DNA of 64,000 nt from contig JAGVRI010000001.1 in assembly GCA_018606645.1 (NCBI GenBank), positions 324,926 to 388,925 of the forward strand, in the 5' to 3' direction. The notes beneath the pieces are model-generated. The model worked only from the letters and a program-made list of their open reading frames with translations, had not been told where the DNA came from and made no database searches. This document shows, in pieces, positions 16,999 to 25,763 of the stretch. The translations under genes and the position numbers were made by a program. This stretch comes from Chloroflexota bacterium. GTDB taxonomy: Bacteria > Chloroflexota > Anaerolineae > JAAYZQ01. Each line of letters begins with the position of its first letter. Position 1 is the stretch's first letter.

Positions 16999-19900
16999 CT
17001 ACGCCTCCCCAAAGGCAAACATCCGTTCTTTGAACAACCTATCCAGCGACTGCGCGCCGGGGATAAGAGAATCGCCGTTGACCAAGACCTCGTCCGCGCC
17101 GTCGGTCAGCTTCTGCGCGGCTACGAAATCGCGGTCGCGCTCATAGTCTTCTTTCGTCCAGCCCTGCGTCTCGCGCCAGAGGACGGCCACAGTGCGCCCG
17201 TTGCGCAGCGCGCCGCGATAGACGAGGTAACGCCCCTCACCCTCACCCTCTCCCCACGGGGGAGAGGGGAGGGGTGAGGGGTACACGCGCCGCGTCTGTA
17301 CATCCAGCCCCAGCAGATAGTTAAAGGTTTCGGGCAGGTCCACGCTGCGCTCGCGGGTTTCGCCGTCGCGGTGGAGGCGGAGTTTGTAGGCAAAGGGCGT
17401 CTGGAGTTTCTCCACGTCCAGCAGGGTTGCGCTCTGGCGCGTCTCCCAGCGGAGCATGTAATGCAAGAGATAGTCGTCCTTGAACAGGTCCAGCGCCTTT
17501 GCGCCGCTTGCGTCGTCGAAGGTCAGGTTGTTCAGGGTGTCCTCGTAGGATTCCAGGCGGATGACCTTGACGATGCGCGGGGAGCGTGCGATCCAGTTCC
17601 CCTCACCCGCGGCTTTGCCGCGCCCTCTCCCCTGAGGGGAGAGGGTTGGGGTGAGGGGCTTGCCGTCCTTCCACTCCGGCGAAAAGGTCACCTTTTTGAT
17701 GCGCGGCAGGAGCACGGTGTCAAAGTAGTGCGCCATCTCCACCAGGATGAACTTGCGCCGCCCGCCGTCCTCGCGGTTCAGGTTGATGACGGCGTGGCCG
17801 GTCGTGCCGGAGCCGGCGAAGAAGTCAAGAATTACCGAATGGTTATCTGCTCCGATCTGAAAGCACCTCTGCAACAGCCGAGCAGGTTTTGGTGTCTGAA
17901 AAACATCTCCCAAATCGCCCATAATTGCTTTTAGATATTGTTTCGCTTCCTGGTTATGTCCGACTTCCTGATAAGTCCAGATGGTTAATGGGACAATCCC
18001 TTCTTGTACCTCGGAGAGAAAACGTTTAATAGCAGGCACACTATTGCCATCTGGCCCAAACCAAATCCGGTTGTCTGCAATCAACTCTTGTAATCTTTCT
18101 TTGCTTACACGCCAACAAGCGCCTCGTGGTGGCTTTACAACTCTTCCAGATGGCGTTGTAATCGGATAATCATATTCTGGGGAATACGTTTTTACATCTA
18201 GCCCGCTTGGTTTCCATAGCCCGCGGGGATCATTGTCTGGGTTTTCATATCTGGCATTCGCTTGTTCTGTGCGAGGAAGCAGGTTTCTTTGCCACCTGCT
18301 TTTGTCGTGTGCATACAAAGTCAAGTAATCATGATTGTCGGATAAGTATTTAGCATCATTTTGTGGCGAGTATTTTTTCTGCCAAATGACTTGTGTTACA
18401 AAGTTATCAGGCCCGAATACAAAATCCATGCAACCTTTGAGTGCGGCCTGTTCATTGTCGTCATTGCTTACAAAAATGCTTCCGTCACCACGCAACATGT
18501 TTCTTGCCTGTCTTAGCCTATTCTCCATCATTGCCAGCCAACTGGAATGCTGGTAGGCATCGCGATAGAGAAACTCATCGTTGCCCGTGTTATATGGCGG
18601 GTCAATGTAAATGCACTTCACCCGTTCGCGGTACTTTTCCTGCAACAGATTGAGCGCCTGCCAGTTTTCGGAATGCACCAGCAGGCCGTCGGTCATCTCG
18701 TCCAGGTTGTCAAATGCAGCCAGCAGGCGGTCGGTAAAGTCGGGCGGGAAGTGGCGGGTATCCAACGGCAGGGTGGGGTGGGCTTTGAGGAACTCCACCC
18801 TCTCCCCAGTGGGGAGTGCCCCCTCACCCTTCACCCTCTCCCCAGTGGGGAGAGGGAAGGGGTGAGGGGTAGACTCCAGCGCCTCCAAAATCGTCGTCAG
18901 GACGCCTTCTGTATTCACCAACACCTCGTGATTCCAAAACCGCAACACGCGGAATCCCCTGCTTTCAAAGAAGCGGGTCCTTTCTATATCTTTTTCTGCC
19001 TGCTCCGGCATGGTATGCTGGCCACCATCGAGTTCCACGACCAGCCGGGCTTCGACGCAGATAAAGTCGGCTATATAATTTCCCATAGGGTGCTGACGCC
19101 GGAATTTGTACCCACCCAGGCGGCGGTCACGCAGGAAATACCACAAACGTTGCTCTGCATCGGTCGGCGCATGTCGCATGTCACGGGCAAATTGCTTCAA
19201 CAAGGCGTTGCGCTCTTGGCCAGTGCGGCTTTTTATCCCCTCACCCTGTCCCTCTCCCCTTTGGGGAGAGGGGATGGTGGCGGGGGGCATCTCTATACCC
19301 AGGAGCGTCCGCCACTCCTCCCACTGCGCCTCGCAGACGGCAATCTCGGCATAAAACGCATCGGGGATGTTGCCGACGGTGATGACGTAGAAGGTCTCGG
19401 TGACGAATTTCTTCTTCTCCCAGAGCATCTTCTGAAAGTCCTCGATCTGCGCCAGGAACTCAATAATGCGCTGGCCGATGCGCTTGATGAGGCGCATGAG
19501 TTGGAACCAGCCCTCGGCCAGACCTTCGCCGGCGGCCTCCATCTCCTCCAGATTGAGCACTTCGTTCTTCAGGTAAAAGTCCAGTTCGCGGGAGAGGAAG
19601 CCGCGCAGGTCCTTGTGGATGAAAAAGTCGCTCGTGTTGCGGCGGGTGTACTGGCGCAGGTGGTGTTCCAGCAGGGTGATTGCCGGGCGGCTGGCTTCCC
19701 CTCTCCCTGTGGGGGAGGGGGCAGGGATGGGGGTGCGGCGCTCGGCGGTCAGCGCGGCCAGGGCTTCGGGGGCTTGGACGCGCTTTGGGATGTCCGCCAC
19801 CGCTTTGGCGATGATCGTTTCTTGCTGGTTTTTCGGGCCGTAGGCGATCCGCTCCTGTTCGGTGAGCGGGCGGAACTCGAAGGGGATGGTGAGCACGCCC

Positions 19901-20622
19901 CTCACCCCATCCCTCTCCCCGATGGGGAGAGGGATGGGGTGAGGGGGTGTCCAGGTGATGCCGCCCAGCACGGGCAGGAAGAAGCGCTTCTCGCCCTTGA
20001 CGTTGTTCTGTTCCACATCAGCTTGCTGTAGCTTGAAGTGCACGGTCACGCCATTGGGGGCTTGGTAGGTGTAATCGGTGAAGTACTCGCCGGTCTTGAT
20101 GTAGTATTGGTCATGGTTGGCCCAGTAGAGATACACTTCTTCGCCATTGTAGGGGATGGCGTAACGTTCCTTTTTGGAGTAGCGCCGCTTGGAGATAAAG
20201 TCGCCGTCCTGCCAGTAGCGGGAGAAGAAGGTGTAGAGGTGATTGTAAATGGCGGCTTCCAGCGCCTCGGTAGAGCGCGCGCCGCTGGCTTTTTCCTGCG
20301 CTTCCAGGTAGGCCTTACCCGCCTTGGTCTCGCGATACTTTTCGGCTAGATTGCCTTCGGCATCCAAAGCATCATCACCGAGCGATTCTAGAACCTTTTG
20401 GCGGGCGGCTTGCAGGGCTTCCTGTGCCTGCGTCTGTTCGGCCAACGCGCCGCTCTTCAATTCATCGGAGATGACGCGGGGCAGGTCTTCGGCGATCCAC
20501 TTCTCGATCACCTGCCGCTTGTAATTCATGATGCGGTAGATGCCAAAGTCCAGGTCAGCGCAATCAAATTGGAAGAGTTCACGCAAAAGGGCCTGGAATC
20601 TGTCTCTTGCGGGTATGGTCAT
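16999..20622 (-). CDS. mod: Type III-like adenine-specific DNA methyltransferase (Mod) with inserted DUF559 domain
   Basis: 1207-aa modification subunit. Residues 1-445 are an N-terminal helical region typical of long Mod-like proteins ([17 protein letters not shown] at the start). Beta-class order of MTase motifs: catalytic DPPY at ~674-677 ([13 protein letters not shown]), then SAM-binding FAGSGTTG at ~934. Between these and the N-terminal region, residues ~464-584 form a complete DUF559 domain ([33 protein letters not shown]). Six palindromic repeats are translated in frame (~226-242, 297-309, 446-463, 585-609, 988-1009, 1114-1131). Excluding inserts the protein is close to ordinary length for this subfamily. 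ATG 20622 has GGAGGG upstream. The frame is open throughout, so it is not a pseudogene. Confidence 0.88.
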   Translation of the reverse strand: MTIPARDRFQALLRELFQFDCADLDFGIYRIMNYKRQVIEKWIAEDLPRVISDELKSGALAEQTQAQEALQAARQKVLESLGDDALDAEGNLAEKYRETKAGKAYLEAQEKASGARSTEALEAAIYNHLYTFFSRYWQDGDFISKRRYSKKERYAIPYNGEEVYLYWANHDQYYIKTGEYFTDYTYQAPNGVTVHFKLQQADVEQNNVKGEKRFFLPVLGGITWTPPHPIPLPIGERDGVRGVLTIPFEFRPLTEQERIAYGPKNQQETIIAKAVADIPKRVQAPEALAALTAERRTPIPAPSPTGRGEASRPAITLLEHHLRQYTRRNTSDFFIHKDLRGFLSRELDFYLKNEVLNLEEMEAAGEGLAEGWFQLMRLIKRIGQRIIEFLAQIEDFQKMLWEKKKFVTETFYVITVGNIPDAFYAEIAVCEAQWEEWRTLLGIEMPPATIPSPQRGEGQGEGIKSRTGQERNALLKQFARDMRHAPTDAEQRLWYFLRDRRLGGYKFRRQHPMGNYIADFICVEARLVVELDGGQHTMPEQAEKDIERTRFFESRGFRVLRFWNHEVLVNTEGVLTTILEALESTPHPFPLPTGERVKGEGALPTGERVEFLKAHPTLPLDTRHFPPDFTDRLLAAFDNLDEMTDGLLVHSENWQALNLLQEKYRERVKCIYIDPPYNTGNDEFLYRDAYQHSSWLAMMENRLRQARNMLRGDGSIFVSNDDNEQAALKGCMDFVFGPDNFVTQVIWQKKYSPQNDAKYLSDNHDYLTLYAHDKSRWQRNLLPRTEQANARYENPDNDPRGLWKPSGLDVKTYSPEYDYPITTPSGRVVKPPRGACWRVSKERLQELIADNRIWFGPDGNSVPAIKRFLSEVQEGIVPLTIWTYQEVGHNQEAKQYLKAIMGDLGDVFQTPKPARLLQRCFQIGADNHSVILDFFAGSGTTGHAVINLNREDGGRRKFILVEMAHYFDTVLLPRIKKVTFSPEWKDGKPLTPTLSPQGRGRGKAAGEGNWIARSPRIVKVIRLESYEDTLNNLTFDDASGAKALDLFKDDYLLHYMLRWETRQSATLLDVEKLQTPFAYKLRLHRDGETRERSVDLPETFNYLLGLDVQTRRVYPSPLPSPPWGEGEGEGRYLVYRGALRNGRTVAVLWRETQGWTKEDYERDRDFVAAQKLTDGADEVLVNGDSLIPGAQSLDRLFKERMFAFGEA
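17232..17281. repeat. GC-rich palindromic repeat, copy C (inside mod)
   Basis: Core CCTCTCCCC/GGGGAGAGG with outer CCCCTCAC/GTGAGGGG arms; translated [16 protein letters not shown] in the C-terminal part of Mod. Confidence 0.85.
17598..17659. repeat. GC-rich palindromic repeat, copy D (inside mod)
   Basis: Core CCTCTCCCC-TGA-GGGGAGAGG with flanking CCCCTCACCC and GGTGAGGGG; one side is expanded by a small GCGGCTTTGCCGC hairpin. Translated [13 protein letters not shown] in a different reading frame of the repeat from copies C and F. Confidence 0.85.
18796..18869. repeat. GC-rich palindromic repeat, copy E (doubled; C-side flank of DUF559)
   Basis: Two adjacent repeat units sharing CACCCTCTCCCCAGTGGGGA, directly after the DUF559 coding segment. 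Translated [16 protein letters not shown] then LPTGER. The doubling suggests slippage or repeated insertion at this boundary. Confidence 0.85.
19236..19287. repeat. GC-rich palindromic repeat, copy F (N-side flank of DUF559)
   Basis: CCTCTCCCCTTTGGGGAGAGG core, a nearly perfect palindrome with outer CCCCTCACC arm. Translated [12 protein letters not shown] immediately before the DUF559 domain. Confidence 0.85.
19696..19733. repeat. GC-rich palindromic repeat, copy G (inside mod)
   Basis: CCCCTCTCCCTGTGGGGGAGGGGG palindrome; translated [12 protein letters not shown]. Confidence 0.75.
19897..19947. repeat. GC-rich palindromic repeat, copy H (inside mod)
   Basis: CCCTCTCCCCGATGGGGAGAGGG core with outer CCCCTCACCCCAT/ATGGGGTGAGGGG arms, the most symmetrical copy. 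Translated [17 protein letters not shown]. Confidence 0.85.
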
Positions 20623-20640
20623 TTTCTAACCCTCCACCGT

Positions 20641-20665
20641 GTTCATAGAGCAGTTCTCTATGAAC
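20641..20665. promoter_or_regulatory. Perfect inverted repeat just upstream of mod
   Basis: GTTCATAGAG-CAGTT-CTCTATGAAC: 10-bp perfect arms with a 5-nt centre, about 20 nt before the mod ATG and directly before its GGAGGG. AT-rich composition differs from the surrounding sequence. Plausible operator or leader hairpin controlling the R-M/TA operon; no controller gene is adjacent. Promoter hexamers could not be identified. Confidence 0.5.
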
Positions 20666-20865
20666 CAGATCAACCACCGCCGCGTAATCGCCTATGGACG
20701 ACTGCCATCTGCACAAAGTGAGCAGAAACTGACAGACACCGAAATCCCTGGTCGGTTCCAGCCGTTAGCCATCTCAATAAGGTCCTGGCAAGCGGGCCTT
20801 TGCACCGATGATCATGATAAAGCCGATTGGAAGGATTGTCAAGGCCCAAGCGCTGGACAGTGTCG

Positions 20866-20976
20866 GAGGCGCTCTACCAGCGGGCATGCCGCGCGGTGAG
20901 GTTTACGAGTGTGGCGCAGCAGCAGATGGATCTGGATGCGTGGCTGGTCCATGACAACACCGAGCGCTGGCAGATG
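20866..20976 (+). pseudogene. Degenerate remnant of an IS481-like transposase C-terminus
   Basis: A short rightward frame reads EALYQRACRAVRFTSVAQQQ followed by DLDAWLVHDNTERW. This resembles the C-terminal end of IS481/IS3-type DDE transposases (pattern RYTSLEELQxDLDxWLxxYNxERPH), but the ERPH motif is decayed and no upstream catalytic domain is present. It lies in the 427-nt gap (20623-21049) between mod and the MFS gene; nothing else convincing is seen there. It suggests past insertion-element activity at the edge of the defence island. Confidence 0.4.
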
Positions 20977-21049
20977 ACCACCACCGGATTCCAAGAGCAC
21001 GAGCGCCCGGCCACCCCGGTCACCGGTCCAATGACCGGCCCCGCGCCGC

Positions 21050-22456
21050 CTAGGCACCACCGCGATCGCCGGCCTGACCGCCCACCGACTCGGCCACCAC
21101 CCGCCGGTCAGGCAGCCACTGGGCGGCGAGCACCGCGCCAGCGGCCACCGCCACCACCAGCCCCAGATCGTGGCGGAACCCGGCCGCCATGCCCGCTGCT
21201 TCCATCTGCAGCACCAGGCCAAAAACCATACTCCCCAGCGAACCGCTGACAAACCGCCCCATGTGAAAGATGCCCGTCGCCACCCCCAGCCGGTCCGGGC
21301 GGACCACCTGTGTCACGGCGGCGGTCACCGGGGATTGGATGAAGCCCATCCCCAGCCCCATCCCGACCAACGCCAGGACCAGACCCCACCAGGGAATCTC
21401 GGGCCGGGCCACCCGGAGCCACACCAGGCCGGTCAACGCCACCAGACCCATCCCCCAACTGCAGGCCCAGCGGCTGCCGTGCCGATCGGCCAGCCGGCCG
21501 GCCAGCGGAGCCAAAAACGCGGCCAACAGGGGAAGGGGCAGGACAAGCCACCCGGCCACCGGCTCGCTCCGTCCCTGCACCTGGATCAGAAAAAGGGGCA
21601 CGGCCAGTAGCAACCCAAACAGGCAAAAGTATTGGGCCGCAATGACCACCATCGCCGCCCGGTAGCGCCCATCGGAGAACAGCGACAGGTCCACAAAGGG
21701 GGATCGGCTCCGACGTTCGGCCCAGACGAACCCGATCAGCGCCACAACGGTCGCCGCCCACAATCCCAGCGCAAGGGGCGATCCCCAGCCCCAACGCGTG
21801 CTCTGGGTCAGGGAGAGCATCAGCCCCAGCGCCGTTATAGTGAGCGTGACCGCGCCCGGCAGATCAAACCGGCGACGCGTCCGCGCCTCATCGGGGGGGA
21901 CCAGGGCCCAGACCATGCCCAGGCTGAGCAGGGCCGGCGCCCCGCCGGCCAGAAACACCGACCTCCAGCCCACCTGCTCCGTCAAAAAGCCACTGAGCGG
22001 CGGACCAAAGGCATGGCCGGCGCCGTTGGCCAACGCCCAATAGCCCATCGCCCGGCCCCGCTCATCGGGAGAAAAACTCCGGGAGATGATGGCCATCACC
22101 GCCGGCAGGGTGGGGGAGATGCCGATGCCCATCAGCACGCGGCACCCCAGCAGCCAGGCCAAACTCGGAGCCAGCCCGGCCCCCAGGCTGGCCAGGAGAT
22201 AGACCGATAGGCCGAGCAGATAGAGGCGGCGATAGCCGTACAGGTCGCCCAGATAGCCGCTGACCGGCATCAGCACGGCAAAGGTCAGGACGTAGAGGCT
22301 GACTACCCATACCGCACTGCTCAACGGCACGCCAAAATCGGCCATGATCGCCGGCACGGCGACGTTGGCCACGCTGTTGCCCAGCGTGCCGACAAAAGTG
22401 CCGATCAGGATGGCGGACAGTATCGCCCACCGGGGGGCGGTCGCAGGTCGAGTCAC
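21050..22456 (-). CDS. DHA2-family MFS transporter (EmrB/QacA type)
   Basis: 468-aa polytopic membrane protein. The N-terminal helix carries TFVGTLGNSVANVAVPAI, the typical DHA2 motif (D replaced by N in LDxTIVNVALP). Motif A appears as GYLGDLYGYRRLYLLGL and motif C-like as GPPLSGFLTEQVGWRSVF. About 14 hydrophobic segments are visible. Such proteins export drugs or other small molecules with proton antiport. The start is a GTG at 22456 with a weak ribosome binding site, 51 nt after a small zinc-ribbon gene. Substrate unknown. Confidence 0.87.
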   Translation of the reverse strand: MTRPATAPRWAILSAILIGTFVGTLGNSVANVAVPAIMADFGVPLSSAVWVVSLYVLTFAVLMPVSGYLGDLYGYRRLYLLGLSVYLLASLGAGLAPSLAWLLGCRVLMGIGISPTLPAVMAIISRSFSPDERGRAMGYWALANGAGHAFGPPLSGFLTEQVGWRSVFLAGGAPALLSLGMVWALVPPDEARTRRRFDLPGAVTLTITALGLMLSLTQSTRWGWGSPLALGLWAATVVALIGFVWAERRSRSPFVDLSLFSDGRYRAAMVVIAAQYFCLFGLLLAVPLFLIQVQGRSEPVAGWLVLPLPLLAAFLAPLAGRLADRHGSRWACSWGMGLVALTGLVWLRVARPEIPWWGLVLALVGMGLGMGFIQSPVTAAVTQVVRPDRLGVATGIFHMGRFVSGSLGSMVFGLVLQMEAAGMAAGFRHDLGLVVAVAAGAVLAAQWLPDRRVVAESVGGQAGDRGGA

Positions 22457-22507
22457 CGGATGGCGGCGGTTCCGTGGATTTGGAGCGTCAAGGGGACGGG
22501 CGCCCGA

Positions 22508-22690
22508 TCACATGTAGGCGCGCGGAGCCTTCTCCAGGTCGATCTTGCCCTTGCACGACGGGCACACCCCGCCCGCCTGTTCGATCTGTTCCACCTCAAA
22601 GTCCAGATAGCAGTGGGGGCAGATCACATGCGCCACCTTCTCTTTTTTGCCCTCTCCCTCTTCCTTTTTCTTTTTTCCAAACAGAGGCAT
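22508..22690 (-). CDS. Small zinc-ribbon protein
   Basis: 60-aa protein starting MPLFGKKKKEEGEGKKEK, then CPHC and CPSC knuckles 19 residues apart, consistent with one structural zinc. The longer frame to 22774 is rejected because ATG 22690 has GGAGGG in front of it. The very basic N-terminus could contact nucleic acid or the membrane surface. It follows the carrier gene by 96 nt. Function unknown. Confidence 0.6.
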   Translation of the reverse strand: MPLFGKKKKEEGEGKKEKVAHVICPHCYLDFEVEQIEQAGGVCPSCKGKIDLEKAPRAYM

Positions 22691-22786
22691 CCATCCCTCC
22701 TCGCTCGAAACGGCGCCCCTGCCAGGGCCGAGATCGGTTGGCTGAGCAGGGGCGCCCTTTTCCCTGACCGGCATCGGCCTGGCTGA

Positions 22787-24181
22787 TTACATCAGGATGA
22801 TGGCCACGATGGTGGCTGCCAGGAGGCCGGTAATACACGGCCAGAAGTTCTTCCGGCACAGGTCGATGGCCGGCACGCCGGTGATGGCCGACACCGGCAA
22901 CACGGCCCAGGGGATGATGGTCCCGCCGCCGATCCAGATCATCGAGATCTGCCCCAGCGCGGCGAGGGTCGAGGTCTTCAGGTTCAGGGCCTGGCCCCAG
23001 GAAGCCGCCAGCGCCCCCATCAGGGGCAGGTCGTTAAAGCCCGAACCGTCCAGCCCGGTGATCCCAGACAGGACCGTATGCATGAACCCGACGATCACTT
23101 TGTTCACCGGGATGGCATTGCTCAGCGCCTTGATGAGATCGATGATCAGCGGCTTGCCCGCCTCGCCAAAGATCGCCTCGGCATGGCCCGGCACGCCCAT
23201 CAGGTAGAAACCGGCCACGGTGAACACCGGGGCAAAGACCTTCATCCCGAACATGAACCCCTCACGCACGCAGTCGGTGATGCTTTCCGGACCCTTGCGG
23301 AAGCCGTGCTGCCACATGCAAAAGATGGAGAGAAGGATCAGGGCCGTGCCTCCCAACACCGCCGTTGCGTCTCCGCCGCGGATCTTCATCACGATCAGGA
23401 TGATCACTTCCACCAGGAAGACCAGCGGCACCAACCAGGCCGCCACCTTGGCGGCGGTGGGATATTCGCGCGCCTCAGCCTTGGCCCGCTCCTCCTCAAA
23501 CTTCAGATACTCGGTCTCGGTCACGGTGTGGGCCGCAATGTCCTTGCGCACCACCAGGAACCAGGCGACGACCAGGGCGACGACCGAGGCGACAATGTTG
23601 AGCGGAATACTGGCGGCGATGATCTCACCGACCGGCACTCCCGCTGCCTCGGCGGTCAGCTTGGGCGCGCCCTGGATCACCAGGTCGGTGGACAGGCAAA
23701 CCCCATGGCCAAAGAGGTTGATGGCCATGGCTGTCGAAATGGCCGGCAGGCCCACCGAAAGGGCGGCAGGGAAGAGGATCGCGCCCACCAGGGCCGTCGC
23801 CGGCGAGGGCCAGATAAAGAGAGCGGCGATGTACATTACAATGCCGGTGATCCAGAAGGCCAGGGCGGGGGTGCGCATCAACTGTCGTGCCGGCCGCACC
23901 ATCAGGTAGATGGCCCCCATCGGCTCTAATCCCTTGGCCAGGGCCACGACGATGGAGATAATGAACACCACGTCCAGCAGGACCGTTCCTGCACGGACCA
24001 TACCATTAAAGATCGCCTGCAAGCCACCAATGGGATTGCCCAGCAGGATCCAGCCGAGAAGGAACATCCCGATCACGCTGATGATCGCCGTATCCCGTCG
24101 CAGCGCCAGCACGACAAAGATCAGGATGACAAACGCGGCATAGACCCAATGGGCCGCCGTGAGTTGGACTGCTCCTTCCAT
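22787..24181 (-). CDS. Polytopic membrane transporter, likely organic-anion carrier
   Basis: 464-aa protein with roughly 12 hydrophobic segments and a cytoplasmic charged loop near residue 220 (EEERAKAEAREYP). The repeated half-architecture and loops such as WPSPATALVGAILFP and SGITGLDGSGFNDLPL suggest an ion-transporter-superfamily carrier (DcuC, GntP or CitM-like); I cannot fix the family. ATG 24181 has AAGGAGG upstream. It is separated by 300 nt from an FAD enzyme, ThDP enzyme and GntR regulator, which suggests uptake of the substrate these act on (inference). Confidence 0.75.
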   Translation of the reverse strand: MEGAVQLTAAHWVYAAFVILIFVVLALRRDTAIISVIGMFLLGWILLGNPIGGLQAIFNGMVRAGTVLLDVVFIISIVVALAKGLEPMGAIYLMVRPARQLMRTPALAFWITGIVMYIAALFIWPSPATALVGAILFPAALSVGLPAISTAMAINLFGHGVCLSTDLVIQGAPKLTAEAAGVPVGEIIAASIPLNIVASVVALVVAWFLVVRKDIAAHTVTETEYLKFEEERAKAEAREYPTAAKVAAWLVPLVFLVEVIILIVMKIRGGDATAVLGGTALILLSIFCMWQHGFRKGPESITDCVREGFMFGMKVFAPVFTVAGFYLMGVPGHAEAIFGEAGKPLIIDLIKALSNAIPVNKVIVGFMHTVLSGITGLDGSGFNDLPLMGALAASWGQALNLKTSTLAALGQISMIWIGGGTIIPWAVLPVSAITGVPAIDLCRKNFWPCITGLLAATIVAIILM

Positions 24182-24293
24182 TTTTGATCCTCCTTGTTCT
24201 TAAGGTCCCTGAACGATTGTATGGCTGGGGCCTCTGGAATCCTTGTCGGTCGCTGCCCTCCTGGACCCTGACCCGCCATGCCCCAGCAGCTCT

Positions 24294-24322
24294 TTGACAG
24301 CCCACAGAAGGTCCGTTACAAT
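24294..24322 (+). promoter_or_regulatory. Orphan rightward promoter between the carrier and FAD-enzyme genes
   Basis: TTGACA (24294-24299), 17 nt, TACAAT (24317-24322) on the plus strand. It points into the 3' end of the leftward FAD oxidoreductase gene, with no convincing plus-strand gene behind it. The gap 24182-24482 holds nothing else recognised. It may drive an antisense or small RNA, or be fortuitous. Confidence 0.45.
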
Positions 24323-24482
24323 GGTCTACCGGGGGAAGCGGTGGGCGATCGGTCGATCAGGTGTCCGATGGCGCCGGGCCGTGATCCGTCCGACCGCTCC
24401 AGCTTCCCCGCTTCAGCCCTCGCCCTTTTGTCGAATGGTCCCTCACCTCCTCTCTCTACGGGTTTTCCGGCCTCCTCGCTCC

Positions 24483-25763
24483 CTACCTCACCTCCTGCCC
24501 AAAAAAGTTCGTAAACCCGGCCTCGGCCACCCGCTGGCGGATGGTCGGGATGTCGGTGGTGTACAATCCCAAGGCCTTCATCCGCTCAAAATAGACCGCG
24601 CCGGAGAAGGTGTACTTTTTGGTCATCCCTTCCTCGGTCTGCATCTCCTCGCGGACGAAGGAGATGGCATCGCCCACCGCCGTGGTCCGCGGGATGGTGA
24701 TCAACGGCTTGCCCAGCGCCCAGCGCACCGCATTGTGCCCGGCCAGGACGCCGGTGCAGATCGCTTCGGTATGGCCGACCAGCAACCCGGCTTTTTCCCC
24801 GGCGCAGAAGAGGTTATCCAGCCCTTCCACCTTCAGATAATCGTCGCGGGGCGAAAGAGCCAGGTAGCGGATCGAGTTGCCCTTTCCGCCGGCGTAGGGG
24901 TCTTCGTAGCGGGCGTTCTCCAGGCCAGGCACCCGCCGGAGCTCGTCCAAAGGATAGAACGAGGTCATCAGCTTGACGTGGCCGGTATCGAGCAACACCA
25001 GGTTCTCGGCAAACTCGGCCAGGGCGTATTGCTGGCAGGCCTTGATCGCCAGCTTTTCGGTGTGCACCATCTCCTTGGGGATCGGCACGACGGCGACGCC
25101 GGTGCGGTGCATTTCGGCGACGATCGCCGGGTCCACCGAGTCTTTGTGCAGCTTGCACGAGCCACTCATCGCCCCGAACGTGCCATCGGGCTTGCGCCCC
25201 ATCATCTCCTGCACCCCGGCTTTGGCAGCGATGCTGACCCGACCGCCCCAACTGGGGCAGCGCAGGATGCACATCGCACAGCCATTCCCGTACCGGCGGC
25301 AGTTGGCCTGCGGCCCGGCGGTGCCGGTCGTCTCGATGAACACATCCCCTTCCACCCGCTCGCCCGTCTCGGTGCATACCGACTCGATCCGGCCATCGGT
25401 CTTGGTCACTTCGCACACCCGGCTCATCATCCACAACTGGACCCCTTGCTCCAGCAGCGTGCGACGGACGAGGGGTTCCATCAGGGCCACGTCGTAGAGG
25501 CTGGCATGTTTATGGCCCGGAAACTCGATATTCGTATGGCGGGCGACCCGGTCCATCAACTGAAACATCTCGCCGCCGCCCATGGCGATCATCTCTTCGG
25601 CTGCGGTAAAGCGGCCGTTGTTGCGAAAGATCCCCCCGACCAGCCCGGTGCCCAGCAGACAGTCGGTCTTTTCGAGGAGGATCACTTCACCTCCTGCCTT
25701 TTTCGCGGACAGGGCGGCAGCACATCCCGCCCATCCTCCGCCGATCACGACCACTCTAGGCAT
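24483..25763 (-). CDS. FAD-dependent oxidoreductase (TrmFO/GidA-like fold)
   Basis: 426-aa flavoprotein. The N-terminal Rossmann motif is VVVIGGGWAGCAAALSAKKAG with an acidic residue ending the second strand (LLEK). The C-terminal part (NLFCAGEKAGLLVGHTEAI and PRTTAVGDA) resembles TrmFO/MnmG-type proteins and the FAD_oxidored family, but the long tRNA-binding region is missing. A Cys cluster GNGCAMCILRC near residue ~170 could bind a metal or a cluster. ATG 25763 with GGAGGAAGGA is chosen; it overlaps the ThDP-enzyme stop by 8 nt. Substrate unknown, probably an alpha-hydroxy or dicarboxylic acid given the neighbours (inference). Confidence 0.75.
   Translation of the reverse strand: MPRVVVIGGGWAGCAAALSAKKAGGEVILLEKTDCLLGTGLVGGIFRNNGRFTAAEEMIAMGGGEMFQLMDRVARHTNIEFPGHKHASLYDVALMEPLVRRTLLEQGVQLWMMSRVCEVTKTDGRIESVCTETGERVEGDVFIETTGTAGPQANCRRYGNGCAMCILRCPSWGGRVSIAAKAGVQEMMGRKPDGTFGAMSGSCKLHKDSVDPAIVAEMHRTGVAVVPIPKEMVHTEKLAIKACQQYALAEFAENLVLLDTGHVKLMTSFYPLDELRRVPGLENARYEDPYAGGKGNSIRYLALSPRDDYLKVEGLDNLFCAGEKAGLLVGHTEAICTGVLAGHNAVRWALGKPLITIPRTTAVGDAISFVREEMQTEEGMTKKYTFSGAVYFERMKALGLYTTDIPTIRQRVAEAGFTNFFGQEVR

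Larger units (their letters stand above)
18796..19287 (-). mobile_element. Putative repeat-flanked DUF559 cassette inserted in mod
   Basis: A ~360-nt segment coding a complete DUF559 domain (a Vsr/PD-(D/E)xK-like nuclease fold family) is bounded by repeat copies F and E. The flanks are related palindromes, and the whole unit of about 490 nt keeps the mod frame. No intein splicing motifs are visible. The boundaries separate two recognisable parts of Mod, the N-terminal helical region and the MTase core. That DUF559 moved with the repeats is inference; the arrangement itself is seen directly. Confidence 0.6.

Noticed and set aside
18796-19287. DUF559 region as a separate gene or an intein
   Set aside because: No internal start with a ribosome binding site and no stop between it and mod; intein splicing motifs (N-terminal Cys/Ser, HN at C-end) are not seen. 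Described as an in-frame insertion instead.
18547-20031. 494-aa rightward open frame
   Set aside because: Antisense to mod, which carries MTase and DUF559 motifs in the other frame.
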